64,000 bases of DNA from Chloroflexota bacterium (GTDB taxonomy: Bacteria; Chloroflexota; Anaerolineae; Aggregatilineales; Phototrophicaceae). This document shows positions 1-10,592 of the stretch, in pieces. The notes below the pieces were generated by a model. That model saw nothing but the letters and a program-made list of their open reading frames with translations, had not been told where the DNA came from and did no database searches. A program made the translations under genes and the position numbers. How positions within the stretch are numbered: the first letter of the stretch is position 1; every line of letters starts with the position of its first letter. The stretch spans positions 19,577 to 83,576 of the forward strand of contig JAPPEU010000080.1 of NCBI GenBank assembly GCA_028875245.1, read 5' to 3'.

Positions 1-1029
1 CGGGAGGAGCGCATGGCCGCCTTCAAGGAAGCGGCAGGCGTCGACCTCGATTTCCGCATTGGCGACTTGACCGATTACGACTTTGTCAAAGACTTCTTCG
101 TGGAATTCCAGCCCGAGGCGGTCGTCCATCTGGGCCAAATGCCATCGGCGCCTTATTCGATGATGGACCGGGCGCATTGTGTTTGGACGCAGCAGAACAA
201 TATCGTCAACAATCTGAATTTGTTGTGGGCCATCAAAGAAGCCGCGCCGGACGCGCATCTGATCAAGTTGGGCACAATGGGCGAGTATGGGACGCCCGCC
301 GTCGATATCCCCGAGGGATTCTTCGATGTAGTTTTCCGCGGGCGCAGGGACCGCTTGCCTTTCCCGCGGCAGGCCGGCAGTTGGTATCACCAGAGCAAGG
401 TGCATGATTCGCACAATACACACTTCGCCTCGAAAATCTGGGGCATCCGGGCGACGGACATCATGCAGGGCGTCGTCTTCGGGGCGCGAATTGAGGCGAT
501 GGGCGCTGACTCGCGCCTGGGGACGCGGTTGGACTTTGATCAGTGTTTTGGCACGGCCATCAATCGCTTCTGCTGCCAGGCGGCCATCGGGCATCCGCTG
601 ACCCTGTACGGCCTGGGCGAGCAGACACGGGGCTTCTTGCCACTGGCGGATTCAATGCGGTGCCTCGCGCTGGCGGTTGAAAACCCGCCGGGCGCGGGCG
701 AATACCGTGTTTTCAACCAGTTTGAAAATGCCTATTCGATTTCCGAACTGGCATGCCTGGTGAAAGAGGTGGCGGCGTCAATTGATATCGCGGTCGAGAT
801 AAGGCGCTACGACAACCCGCGCGCCGAAATGGAAAAGCACTATTACAATCCGGATCGTCAGCATTTGATTGACCTGGGCTATCAGCCGACGCGCGACATG
901 CGCTCGGTGATAAAGGCGATGCTGCTGGAATTGCTCGCCAACAAAGAACGGATTGAAGCGCATGCCGATGTGCTGGTCCCCGACATCCGTTGGGGCGGGG
1001 GCCGCAAGCGGTCGGAAGTCATCGGATGA
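1..1029 (+). CDS. sqdB: UDP-sulfoquinovose synthase-like NAD-dependent epimerase (5' partial)
   Basis: The reading frame is open to the first base of the window, so the true start lies upstream; the first Met in view is at base 13. The protein is an extended short-chain dehydrogenase/reductase. Counting from that Met, it has the segment LGTMGEYGTP (Thr88) and then SWYHQSKVHDSHN (Tyr125, Lys129), which is the Thr-Tyr-Lys catalytic set in the SQD1/SqdB arrangement, plus the SQD1-like segments SAPYSMMDRA and GIRATDIMQGVV. SqdB makes UDP-sulfoquinovose from UDP-glucose and sulfite for sulfolipid or sulfoglycan synthesis. The N-terminal Rossmann glycine motif is outside the window. The stop overlaps the next gene (ATGA), so they are probably co-transcribed. 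A related sugar-nucleotide epimerase is the alternative. Confidence 0.8.
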   Translation, partial: REERMAAFKEAAGVDLDFRIGDLTDYDFVKDFFVEFQPEAVVHLGQMPSAPYSMMDRAHCVWTQQNNIVNNLNLLWAIKEAAPDAHLIKLGTMGEYGTPAVDIPEGFFDVVFRGRRDRLPFPRQAGSWYHQSKVHDSHNTHFASKIWGIRATDIMQGVVFGARIEAMGADSRLGTRLDFDQCFGTAINRFCCQAAIGHPLTLYGLGEQTRGFLPLADSMRCLALAVENPPGAGEYRVFNQFENAYSISELACLVKEVAASIDIAVEIRRYDNPRAEMEKHYYNPDRQHLIDLGYQPTRDMRSVIKAMLLELLANKERIEAHADVLVPDIRWGGGRKRSEVIG

Positions 1030-3569
1030 TCGCCAGCCGCAAGCCGTCGTTCAATAATCTCCGGCTCATTACACTGATCATCGCGGCGCTTGCAATTTGT
1101 CTCCTGTTTGCCTTCGACGTCATCAACCGCCCGGCGCCGGCGATCAACCTCGAGTTTGGCGATGCCGCCATCTTTATCAGCGCCGAGCGCGCCTGGACAT
1201 TCTACCCGGGCGATTGCCTGAATCTTCAGTGGCGGATGGAGGGCATTGAATCGCTTCACATTGATGGCGCCGGCGCCATCGGCTGGGGCGAGATGCGCTT
1301 CTGCCCGGATATCAATGCCACAAGCCCCCTGTTCGAGGTCAAGGCGCAGAACGGCATCTACCGCGCTCTCAAGCCGCGCATTCAGCATCTGCCCGACCTG
1401 CTCTTTTATCTGGCCGGGTTTGTGATTTTTGTCGGCTCGCCTTTGCTGGCCCTCTATTATTTTTGGCTGCGCCAGCTTGATCGTCCGTTGCCGCTGCACT
1501 GGATTCTGCTGGGCGGCATGCTCTTGATTGCCCTGGGAGGCTGGCTGCGCTTGACGCCGCATGACGCGCCCCTGATCGATGAAGGCGAGAGGATTGCCGC
1601 TGTTCGGATCTGGGCCGATCACGATCGCAGCTTGTTTCCCCACGAATGCGTCAGAGTTTGGTGGTCGGCGCCCGGCGCCCGGTCAATCCATTTCAACGGT
1701 CGCGCGATCCTCACTGACGAGAACCCGGCTTATGCCGAGCATTGCGCCGACGATGGCGACGTCGCGCAAATCGAAGTTGTCAATGATGCCGGCGCAAGCG
1801 AGTCTTACAACCTGGCCATTCCAGCGCTCTTCCCGCATCGCGCTGTGCCGCCGCCGTTCTTTTATGCGTCATTACTGGGAATCCTCCTGGGAATCGCGGT
1901 TTATCTTCTGCTCCTGTGGCGATATGCCAGGGAGCGTTTGGGCCGGGACGCGCGGACGGACAGCCTTGCGATTGTGGGCTGTTTCCTGGTGGTCTTCGCG
2001 CTGTATCTGCCCTTTGGCTTTGACAGCAGCGGCCATTGGGAAGAGTGGATCATCCACGGCTACACGGAAGGGGGGACGCTCAGCTTTTACGTGACCGAAG
2101 CGGTGTCGCGCCCCTGGGTGATGGCGCCGCACACGCTCGCTTACCTGATCAGTTCCGAATCTTTCATTGGCTATCATCTGGTCAACTTCGCCCAATACGC
2201 CGGCAGAATGGCTTTGCTCTATATCATCTTGCGGCAGCTTGGCGTCGCGCCGCTCTATGCCTTCTTGACGGCGATTTTCTTCATGGTCTATCCGGTCAAC
2301 GACGCCTTGATGACCCTGCGGCGGCTGCCCAAGAATTTCAGCGTATTGACCCTCTTGTTGTCTAGCGCCCTATTTATCGATTACTGCAAGCACCCGCGGC
2401 GGCTGACGCTGCTCGGCATCTGGCTTGGCTTGCTCTTCAGCGTCAATTCGAACGAAACCGGATACGCCTTGATCCTGGTCGTGCCGCCGCTGCTCTGGCT
2501 GCGCGATTGGCAGTTGACCTGGCGCCGCCTGAATTTGAGCGCCATCTGGTATATCGTGCCGGCTTTCAAGCTGGCGTCGGTGCTGCTGCTCTTGGCCAAC
2601 GCGCGCGACTTTTATCAGAGCGGCCTGCTGAGCGCGCCGTCGGACCCGCAGACGCCCGGCGTCTCCGTCTTCGATACGGTTCTGGAGGTCCTGGGGATCG
2701 TCTATCCGCAGAGTTTCGTCTATGGCTGGCAGGATGCGCTGGCGGTTTTGGCTGAGAACAGGTGGTGGCCGCCAACGCTCATCATCCTGGCCCTTGTCGG
2801 ATTTATCGGCTGGCATTGCATCAGGGGCGGCGATAGCGACGGCGCGCCGACGATTCGTCAAATTGCTCTGTCGCTGGCGGCCGGCCTGGCGCTTATCTTC
2901 GCCGCGGTTGCTGTTTTGATGTGGCTGCCGCTTTATCGCCATGATCCCTGGAGAATGTACCTGCTCGTGCCGATCGGGGCGGCGCTCAGCGCGGTCAGCC
3001 TGATACTGCTGCTTGCCTCGCCGATCCGCGCCGGTCTGCGCCGGAATGCCGCCGTGCTCGGCGTCTGCCTCTTGCTCATGGCGCCGGCGGTGTCGCGGCT
3101 GTTTTTGCAGCATCATCACTTCAACGAAAGCGCGCGCGCGAAAGCCCATGTTCTCTATCAGGTGCTGGAAATTGCGCCGAAGCTGGAGCCCGGCACACAA
3201 TTGGCGCTCGTCACTGACATGGGTCATGCGGCGCTGCGGGCCAGGGGCGTCTTTGAATTGCTGCACAATGATATGCTGAACAGCGCCCTGTATGTGCTCT
3301 ACCAGGCGGACGCGCCCGAATACGCTTATTTCTGCCATTCCATCGACCAATGCGGCGATTTCAGCGGCGACGAAACGATTTTCGATTCGGCCGATCTGCT
3401 GGCGCGCACGCTTGTCTTTGCGCTGGAGGACGACCTGTCCGTGGAGTTGATCGCGGATCCGGCGGCGTATCTGGGTATGGATCTTGCGCCGCCGTATGAG
3501 GCCGGCCGGCTCTATATGGCGGGGGCGCCGCTGCCGCCGCGTGCCAGGACCATGCTGGCGCGGGCATAA
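1026..3569 (+). CDS. Large polytopic membrane protein, possibly GT-C glycosyltransferase-like
   Basis: The protein is 847 aa. The start is placed at 1026 because its ATG overlaps the preceding stop as ATGA; an in-frame start at 990 would overlap further. There is one N-terminal membrane helix (about residues 12-31), a soluble segment, two helices, a second soluble segment, and then about nine hydrophobic helices, ending in a soluble C-terminal domain. The topology resembles GT-C membrane glycosyltransferases or O-antigen/lipid-sugar enzymes, but no diagnostic motif was recognised. The two soluble segments (about residues 39-115 and 185-270) look like copies of one another, both containing an F-P-x-x-C then W motif. 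Translational coupling to the sulfoquinovose synthase-like gene suggests a role in glycolipid or envelope sugar metabolism, which is inference. Confidence 0.7.
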   Translation: MIASRKPSFNNLRLITLIIAALAICLLFAFDVINRPAPAINLEFGDAAIFISAERAWTFYPGDCLNLQWRMEGIESLHIDGAGAIGWGEMRFCPDINATSPLFEVKAQNGIYRALKPRIQHLPDLLFYLAGFVIFVGSPLLALYYFWLRQLDRPLPLHWILLGGMLLIALGGWLRLTPHDAPLIDEGERIAAVRIWADHDRSLFPHECVRVWWSAPGARSIHFNGRAILTDENPAYAEHCADDGDVAQIEVVNDAGASESYNLAIPALFPHRAVPPPFFYASLLGILLGIAVYLLLLWRYARERLGRDARTDSLAIVGCFLVVFALYLPFGFDSSGHWEEWIIHGYTEGGTLSFYVTEAVSRPWVMAPHTLAYLISSESFIGYHLVNFAQYAGRMALLYIILRQLGVAPLYAFLTAIFFMVYPVNDALMTLRRLPKNFSVLTLLLSSALFIDYCKHPRRLTLLGIWLGLLFSVNSNETGYALILVVPPLLWLRDWQLTWRRLNLSAIWYIVPAFKLASVLLLLANARDFYQSGLLSAPSDPQTPGVSVFDTVLEVLGIVYPQSFVYGWQDALAVLAENRWWPPTLIILALVGFIGWHCIRGGDSDGAPTIRQIALSLAAGLALIFAAVAVLMWLPLYRHDPWRMYLLVPIGAALSAVSLILLLASPIRAGLRRNAAVLGVCLLLMAPAVSRLFLQHHHFNESARAKAHVLYQVLEIAPKLEPGTQLALVTDMGHAALRARGVFELLHNDMLNSALYVLYQADAPEYAYFCHSIDQCGDFSGDETIFDSADLLARTLVFALEDDLSVELIADPAAYLGMDLAPPYEAGRLYMAGAPLPPRARTMLARA

Positions 3570-3609
3570 AGCAAGAGCCCGCAGATTGTGAAATAGAGGA
3601 AGGCAAGCT

Positions 3610-5157
<1,548 letters not shown>

Positions 5158-5181
5158 AGCGGCGGCGAGGCGAGCTGGCAA

Positions 5182-6873
5182 ATGACCCGGCAAGACAGGC
5201 TGCAAGCGCTCAAAGCCAATCCCGACGTCTCCGTCTTGATCATCGGCGGCGGCGTCAACGGCATCGGCGCCTTTCGTGATTTGGCGCTGCAAGGCGTCGA
5301 TGCGCTGCTGGTGGAGCGGGGCGACTTGGGGAGCGGCGCGAGCGCGGCGTCCTCGCACATGCTGCACGGCGGCCTCCGTTACCTGGAAAACGGCGAATTC
5401 CGCCTGGTGAACGAGGCTCTGCACGAGCGCAACCGGCTGCTGCGGAACGCGCCCCATTATGCCAAGCCGCTGCGCACGACCATTCCGATTTTTCGCTGGT
5501 TCTCCGGGTTGCTGAACGCGCCTTTGAAATTCGCCGGTCTGCTCGATCGGCCGGGGGAACGGGGCGCGCTGGTCGTGAAACTGGGGTTGATATTCTACGA
5601 CTTCCTCGTCCGCTCCACTTCTCTGATGCCGGCGCATGAGTTTCGGCTGCGCGGGGATGCCCTGCGCGAGCATCCGCAGTTGAATCCGGCGATCGTTTGC
5701 GCCGCGACCTATTATGACGCCTGGATGCCCTGCCCGGAGCGCATCTGCCTCGAGATGACGCTGGACGCCGAGGCGGAGAATGACGACTGTCAGGCGCTCA
5801 ATTATGTCAGCGCGGTTTCGGGCGAGGCGGATAGCGTGCTATTGCGCGATGAACTCACCGGCGAGACCTTCAGCGTCCGGCCCAAGGTGGTCGTGAACGC
5901 CGCTGGCCCCTGGATCGACTTGGTCAATAACCGCTTGGGGCCGGGCGAACGGCGCTTCATCGGCGGCACCAAAGGTTCCCACCTGGTGCTGGATCATCCC
6001 GAATTGCTGGAAGCGGCGCGCGGCAGCGAATTCTACTTTGAAAATGATGATGGCCGGCTGGTCTTAATCCTGCCGTTTTTCGAGCGCGTCATGATCGGCA
6101 CGACTGATATTCGCATTGATGATCCCGATGAGGCGATGATCAGCGAGGAGGAGATCGATTACTTGCTGGCGATGGTGGCGAAGGTCTTTCCGGCGCTAAA
6201 GGCAGACCGTTCGCATATTGTCTTCGCCTTTGCCGGCGTCCGGCCCTTACCCTACAGCGAGGGCGGCCGAACGGGACAGATCAGCCGCGACCATAGCATC
6301 CGGTCGCTCGCGCCGGCTGAGGGACGGCCCTATCCGATTCACTCGCTGGTCGGCGGCAAGTGGACGACCTTCCGCGCCTTCGCTGAGCAGACCAGTGATC
6401 TTGTGCTTGGCGATCTCGGTCGCGCTCGTCGAGCAAGCACAGCAGACTTGCCGTTCGGCGGCGGCCGGGCTTACCCCGAGGGCGACGACGCGCGCGAAGA
6501 CTGGCTGCGCAATCTGCAAAGCCGCAGCGGCCTGCCGCTTCAAAGGCTGCGGCAGCTCTTCGAGCGCTATGGCACGCGTACCGAAGCATTCGCCGTTTGC
6601 ATCGGCCGCGGGGACGATCGCCCGCTGGCGCATCACGCGGCTTACAGCAGCCGTGAGATTGAATTCATCCTGCGCGCGGAAAAAGTCGAACGGCTGGACG
6701 ACCTGCTGCTGCGGCGCACGCTGCTTGCCATGCGCGGCGAGTTAAATTCCGAGCTGCTGGGCGAACTGGCCCAAATCTGCGCTGAGGCGCTGGGCTGGCC
6801 GGCCGCGCGGCAAGCGGGTGAAATCCAGCGCTGCAAGGAGATATTGCGCCGCCGGCACCGCGTAATGCTCTAG
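5182..6873 (+). CDS. glpD: Glycerol-3-phosphate dehydrogenase (FAD-dependent)
   Basis: The protein is 563 aa. It oxidises sn-glycerol 3-phosphate to dihydroxyacetone phosphate with FAD, usually passing electrons to quinones at the membrane. The N-terminal dinucleotide-binding motif [13 protein letters not shown] lies at residues 18-30, followed by the family motif [17 protein letters not shown]. Later segments ([35 protein letters not shown]) match GlpD, and there is a C-terminal helical domain. It is 24 bp downstream of gpmI, so the two are likely co-transcribed central carbon genes. Its last 4 bp overlap the end of the convergent YbjQ-family gene. Confidence 0.95.
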   Translation: MTRQDRLQALKANPDVSVLIIGGGVNGIGAFRDLALQGVDALLVERGDLGSGASAASSHMLHGGLRYLENGEFRLVNEALHERNRLLRNAPHYAKPLRTTIPIFRWFSGLLNAPLKFAGLLDRPGERGALVVKLGLIFYDFLVRSTSLMPAHEFRLRGDALREHPQLNPAIVCAATYYDAWMPCPERICLEMTLDAEAENDDCQALNYVSAVSGEADSVLLRDELTGETFSVRPKVVVNAAGPWIDLVNNRLGPGERRFIGGTKGSHLVLDHPELLEAARGSEFYFENDDGRLVLILPFFERVMIGTTDIRIDDPDEAMISEEEIDYLLAMVAKVFPALKADRSHIVFAFAGVRPLPYSEGGRTGQISRDHSIRSLAPAEGRPYPIHSLVGGKWTTFRAFAEQTSDLVLGDLGRARRASTADLPFGGGRAYPEGDDAREDWLRNLQSRSGLPLQRLRQLFERYGTRTEAFAVCIGRGDDRPLAHHAAYSSREIEFILRAEKVERLDDLLLRRTLLAMRGELNSELLGELAQICAEALGWPAARQAGEIQRCKEILRRRHRVML

Positions 6874-7190
6874 GACAGCCTCACCGCCGTCCCGCTGGCG
6901 GATACCATCAGCATACTGCCGTTGGAGCCGACCGTCTCATAATCCAGGTCGACGCTCAATACCGCGTTCGCGCCCAAGCCCCGGGCGTTGTCTTGCATCT
7001 CCTGCAGCGCGATGTCTTTGGCGCGCCGCAGCTCCTCTTCATAAGCGCCCGAGCGCCCGCCGACGATATCGCGGATGCCGGCGAATATATCCTTGAACAT
7101 GTTGGCGCCCATGACCGCTTCGCCGCTGACGACGCCCAGATATTCGACTACCTGCTGCCCTTCCACGCTCGGTGTAGTTGTGACGATCAT
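6870..7190 (-). CDS. YbjQ/UPF0145 family protein
   Basis: The protein is 106 aa. It begins [12 protein letters not shown], continues [15 protein letters not shown] and ends with [16 protein letters not shown], the full pattern of the YbjQ (UPF0145, DUF74) family, a small pentameric beta-rich protein of unproven function sometimes called a heavy-metal-binding domain. Met at 7190 is chosen because AAGAGGAAG lies just upstream at good spacing and the family normally begins MIVTTT. A start at 7217 would add nine basic residues and is less likely. It converges on glpD. Confidence 0.9.
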   Translation of the reverse strand: MIVTTTPSVEGQQVVEYLGVVSGEAVMGANMFKDIFAGIRDIVGGRSGAYEEELRRAKDIALQEMQDNARGLGANAVLSVDLDYETVGSNGSMLMVSASGTAVRLS

Positions 7191-7452
7191 GCGCTTCCTC
7201 TTGTTTTCCATGGTCATCCTCTAGTTTATGATTCGCGCAGAATTGTAAGAGCAGTGTGTCGGTATGACAAGCGTGGACGACGAATAGTATCGTGGCATAA
7301 GTAGTGTAATATTGGGACTTCAAATTGTTGCCAATTCAGAGGCAGCGCTGACGGAAATCATATGAGATATTGAGACAGCCTGTGCTACAATCCTGCCAGA
7401 CAGATGGTACACGATGCTAAATCGAGAACGATATATTCTTGGAGGTAGAATC

Positions 7453-9117
7453 TTGGGAGGAGGAGCTAAGAATCCGCGTGCAGGTTCAGTATATCGCTTT
7501 AGACGACATGACAAAATCGGTGCGAATGATGCTCAAGAAGATCGAAACTTCCTGCACGAATGCTTTGTCCATAAGAACGATGAACTGAAACTAATTCAGG
7601 ACACCCTTGAGCCGGAGTGTATTATCCTTGGGCGAACTGGAGCGGGTAAAACGGCACTGCTCTCTATGCTCAAGAGAACTGAAGACAAGGTGGCAGTGCT
7701 GTCGCTTGATGACTTGGCATTAAACCATTTGTCCAATAGCCCCGCTCTAAAGTATTATGTTGACCTTGAAATCAATCTCGATTTGTTCTTCCGTGTGTTA
7801 TGGAGGCACGTATTTGCCGTAGAGTTGGTCAATCTTTTCTCTGCGGTTAGCGGAACAACAGGGATTAACAATTTACTGCAAAAGCTAAGGGATACCGACT
7901 ATCGACAACCATATCAGAAGAAAGGCCGCGAATATCTTCTAAAGTATCCTGAGTTTTGGAACGAACCTGAAAAGCGTCTTGTGCAAGAAACGGAACGTGT
8001 TGAGGAAGACCTTACGGCGAAGGCTAGCGCCGGACTGCAAGCAAAGATTCTAGATGTGTCAGGTGAATTGCAGTATTCCTCGAAGCTAACTCAAGAAGAA
8101 AAAGCGGAAATCACACGAATCGGGAGTGAGCTTGTTAACCAGAAACAAATGCAAGATCTTTCGGCCGTTGTGAGACTTCTTCGAGATGAATTGCAATATG
8201 ATGCTCAGAAGAAGTATTTCATAACTATTGACAAACTGGACAGAAAGTGGGTGGAAGACCCCTTACGTTACAAGCTAATAAGGGCACTAATTGAGACCGC
8301 TCGGGATCTGAACGAAGAAATTGATCAACTTAAGATAATACTAGCAATTCGGAAGGATCTTTTTGAACGAGTCTTTGAAGTAACCCGTACCTACGGCGAT
8401 CAGCGTGAGAAATATGATTCGCTGTGTATCAAGTTGCTTTGGAACCATAAACAGTTGATTGACGTTGTTGAGAAACGAGTCAATCAGCTCATATACAACG
8501 TGTTTGCCAAACGCAGTTCGATCAAGTTTAAGGACATTCTTCCATCCAAGATCTTGGGCCAGGAAAGTACGAAATACTTTCTTGAACGTACATTGTCCAC
8601 GCCGAGAGACGCAATCGCTTTCTTCAATTACTGCATTTCTCAGGCGGAAGGTAAGAGTAAGATTAGCCAGAGTCATGTGAACCGCGCAGAGCGCATTTAC
8701 TCCCATCAAAGGCTTGGAGCGCTAGCTGATGAATGGTCGGCGGACTTTCCGACCTTAATGGACGCCGCAAATGTAATGAAGGGAATGAGGAAGAACTTTC
8801 TCATTGTGGATATTGACCGTGCTGATCTGCAAAACAAACTGCAGAGTTATATGGCAAAGGTAGAGCACTCGAACTTAACAGGACCTTGCTATGATCTAGC
8901 TTACGCAATATTTGCGGAAGCCGACAATGCAGAAGAATCACTTTACGAGCTATTTTGGGTCTTTTCGAAGGTAGGAATTCTAGGCATTCAACCCGAAGAC
9001 AGCGAGCACGTTTTCTGGAGTAGCAAGGGCGACGAAATTCATAAGAATGATATAGCTGGTAAGGTAAAGATTCACATTCACCCAGGATTTTACACAGCGT
9101 TCAGCATTAGGTCTTAA
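7453..9117 (+). CDS. P-loop ATPase of Sll1717 type
   Basis: The start is most likely TTG at 7453, because a perfect GGAGGT (7441-7446) sits 6 nt upstream; ATG at 7414 is the alternative and has no clear ribosome-binding site. The product is 554 aa. It has a Walker A motif GRTGAGKT at residues 60-67 and a long helical region, and resembles the Sll1717-type P-loop NTPases that often occur with mobile or defence genes. A segment near the middle (FITIDKLDRKW) may be the Walker B strand. The gene is clearly AT-richer than the genes on both sides, which suggests recent transfer. Its 3' end overlaps convergent meaB by 11 bp. No partner gene is adjacent, so a specific role cannot be given. Confidence 0.7.
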   Translation: MGGGAKNPRAGSVYRFRRHDKIGANDAQEDRNFLHECFVHKNDELKLIQDTLEPECIILGRTGAGKTALLSMLKRTEDKVAVLSLDDLALNHLSNSPALKYYVDLEINLDLFFRVLWRHVFAVELVNLFSAVSGTTGINNLLQKLRDTDYRQPYQKKGREYLLKYPEFWNEPEKRLVQETERVEEDLTAKASAGLQAKILDVSGELQYSSKLTQEEKAEITRIGSELVNQKQMQDLSAVVRLLRDELQYDAQKKYFITIDKLDRKWVEDPLRYKLIRALIETARDLNEEIDQLKIILAIRKDLFERVFEVTRTYGDQREKYDSLCIKLLWNHKQLIDVVEKRVNQLIYNVFAKRSSIKFKDILPSKILGQESTKYFLERTLSTPRDAIAFFNYCISQAEGKSKISQSHVNRAERIYSHQRLGALADEWSADFPTLMDAANVMKGMRKNFLIVDIDRADLQNKLQSYMAKVEHSNLTGPCYDLAYAIFAEADNAEESLYELFWVFSKVGILGIQPEDSEHVFWSSKGDEIHKNDIAGKVKIHIHPGFYTAFSIRS

Positions 9118-10102
9118 GACCAACAAGCAGAAGAAGTTCGTCCGCCGCGCTCGCCGCCGGCAGCTCCCCGGCGATGACGGCCGCTTCAATCTCGGGCAAG
9201 GCCGCCTTGACCGCTTCATGGCCATAGAGCGTGTCGCGCAGGCGGGCTTCGAGCGCGTTGTGCAGCCAGGCGCGCCGCTGTTTGCGCCGCCGGTCGTCGA
9301 AGCTCCCGCTCGCTTTCGTCTGGGCAACGAATTCTGTGATCAGCGTCCAGATGGCGTCGATGCCGGCGCCGGTCAAGGCGGACGCGGTCAGGGCGCGGGT
9401 CCGCCAGCCGGCCGTCGCGGGCGCGGTAAATTCGAGAGCGCGTTGATATTGGGCGCGGGCCGCCTCCGCCGCGGTCAGGTTGTCGCCGTCGGCTTTGTTG
9501 ATGACCAGGGCATCGGCGATCTCGATCACGCCTTTTTTGTAGCCTTGCAGCTCGTCGCCTGCGCCGGTGATCAAGAGCAGCAGCAGAAAATCCACCAGCG
9601 AGCGCAGCGTCACCTCGCTTTGCCCGGCGCCGACCGTCTCAACAATGATGACATCAAAGCCGGCCGCTTCGCAGAGCAGGATCGCCTCGCGCGTTTTTTC
9701 GGCGACGCCGCCCAGAATGCCACCGGTGGGCGACGGGCGGATGAAGGCGTCCGTCTCGCGCGACAAGCGTTCCATGCGTGTTTTGTCGCCCAGGATGCTG
9801 CCGTGGGTCAAGCCGCTGCTGGGGTCGATCGCCAACACCGCCACCTTGTGTCCAGTTTGGATAAGATGGCAGCCGAATGTATCGATGAAGCTGCTCTTGC
9901 CGGCGCCGGGCACACCGGTGATGCCAATGCGTACCGAGTTTCCCGTATGCGGCAGCAAGGCGCCCAAAAGCTGATTGGCGGCGTCTGCGTGCTGCGACGC
10001 CCGGCTTTCGATCAACGTGATGGCGCGGGCGAGGGCGGCGCGCTCGCCGGAGAGAAGAGCGTCGGCGAGGGCGGCTGCCTCAATTTGACGAGCTTCACGC
10101 AT
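9107..10102 (-). CDS. meaB: Methylmalonyl-CoA mutase-associated GTPase MeaB
   Basis: The protein is 331 aa. MeaB/ArgK GTPases gate adenosylcobalamin loading of methylmalonyl-CoA mutase and protect it from inactivation. The Walker A motif RIGITGVPGAGKSSFID covers about residues 58-74, followed by HKVAVLAIDPSS, the G3 region FDVIIVETVGAGQSE and the base-specificity segment ADALVINKADGDN. It lies on the same strand as mutA and mutB and downstream of them, separated by the oppositely oriented GYD-domain gene. The start at 10102 has only a weak ribosome-binding site. Confidence 0.95.
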   Translation of the reverse strand: MREARQIEAAALADALLSGERAALARAITLIESRASQHADAANQLLGALLPHTGNSVRIGITGVPGAGKSSFIDTFGCHLIQTGHKVAVLAIDPSSGLTHGSILGDKTRMERLSRETDAFIRPSPTGGILGGVAEKTREAILLCEAAGFDVIIVETVGAGQSEVTLRSLVDFLLLLLITGAGDELQGYKKGVIEIADALVINKADGDNLTAAEAARAQYQRALEFTAPATAGWRTRALTASALTGAGIDAIWTLITEFVAQTKASGSFDDRRRKQRRAWLHNALEARLRDTLYGHEAVKAALPEIEAAVIAGELPAASAADELLLLVGLKT

Positions 10103-10111
10103 TTTATTTCA

Positions 10112-10135
10112 CCACCGAGGACACCGAGTACATAG
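10112..10135. repeat. GAGGACAC-type dispersed repeat
   Basis: This is a short copy of the intergenic repeat built from (C/A)ACAGAGGACxCxGAG units, located between the divergent meaB and GYD-domain genes. Related copies lie near 14379, 14716, 20994, 22082, 38868, 41896, 47144, 51229 and 63840. Function unknown. Confidence 0.5.
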
Positions 10136-10264
10136 AGTTTTTCTTTTCCGCTGCGAAGTCATTATGGAAGCGGATATGCCGATTCAATGATTTCAATGAA
10201 TCTTACCGCATCGATTTTATCTGTTACACTCTGGGATAGTGATTCTTAAATGAGGAGGCCGATG

Positions 10265-10576
10265 ATGGCGCAATTTCTCTGGCAAACTTCGCTGACGTCC
10301 ACCGCTTGGAAAAACCAGGTAACAGGGGATATCGCCGCGCTAATTGACGCTGGCCACGCCGACGCCGCGCATTTCGGCGGGGCGGTCCTGCATGCCTGGG
10401 TCGCCTTTGGCGAATACGATCTAATCGCTGTTGTGGAAATGCCGGACAACGAGAGCATGGCGGCCTATGTGCTGGCGATGACGGCCAAGGGACATTATTC
10501 CGCCGGCAAGACCACCATCCTGCTCAGCGGCGACGAAACGGGACGGGCGCTGACGCGGGCCGCTTCATTGGGCTGA
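10265..10576 (+). CDS. GYD domain protein
   Basis: The protein is 103 aa. The segment LHAWVAFGEYDLIAVVEMPDNESMAAYVLAM is typical of the GYD family (named from its Gly-Tyr-Asp motif; here GEYD), small ferredoxin-like-fold proteins of unknown function. ATG at 10265 is preferred because AGGAGG (10253-10258) is 6 nt upstream; ATG at 10262 is 3 nt from it. The gene lies on the opposite strand between mutB and meaB and converges on mutB with a 16 bp gap. Confidence 0.8.
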   Translation: MAQFLWQTSLTSTAWKNQVTGDIAALIDAGHADAAHFGGAVLHAWVAFGEYDLIAVVEMPDNESMAAYVLAMTAKGHYSAGKTTILLSGDETGRALTRAASLG

Positions 10577-10592
10577 ACGGGACCGCCCGCGC

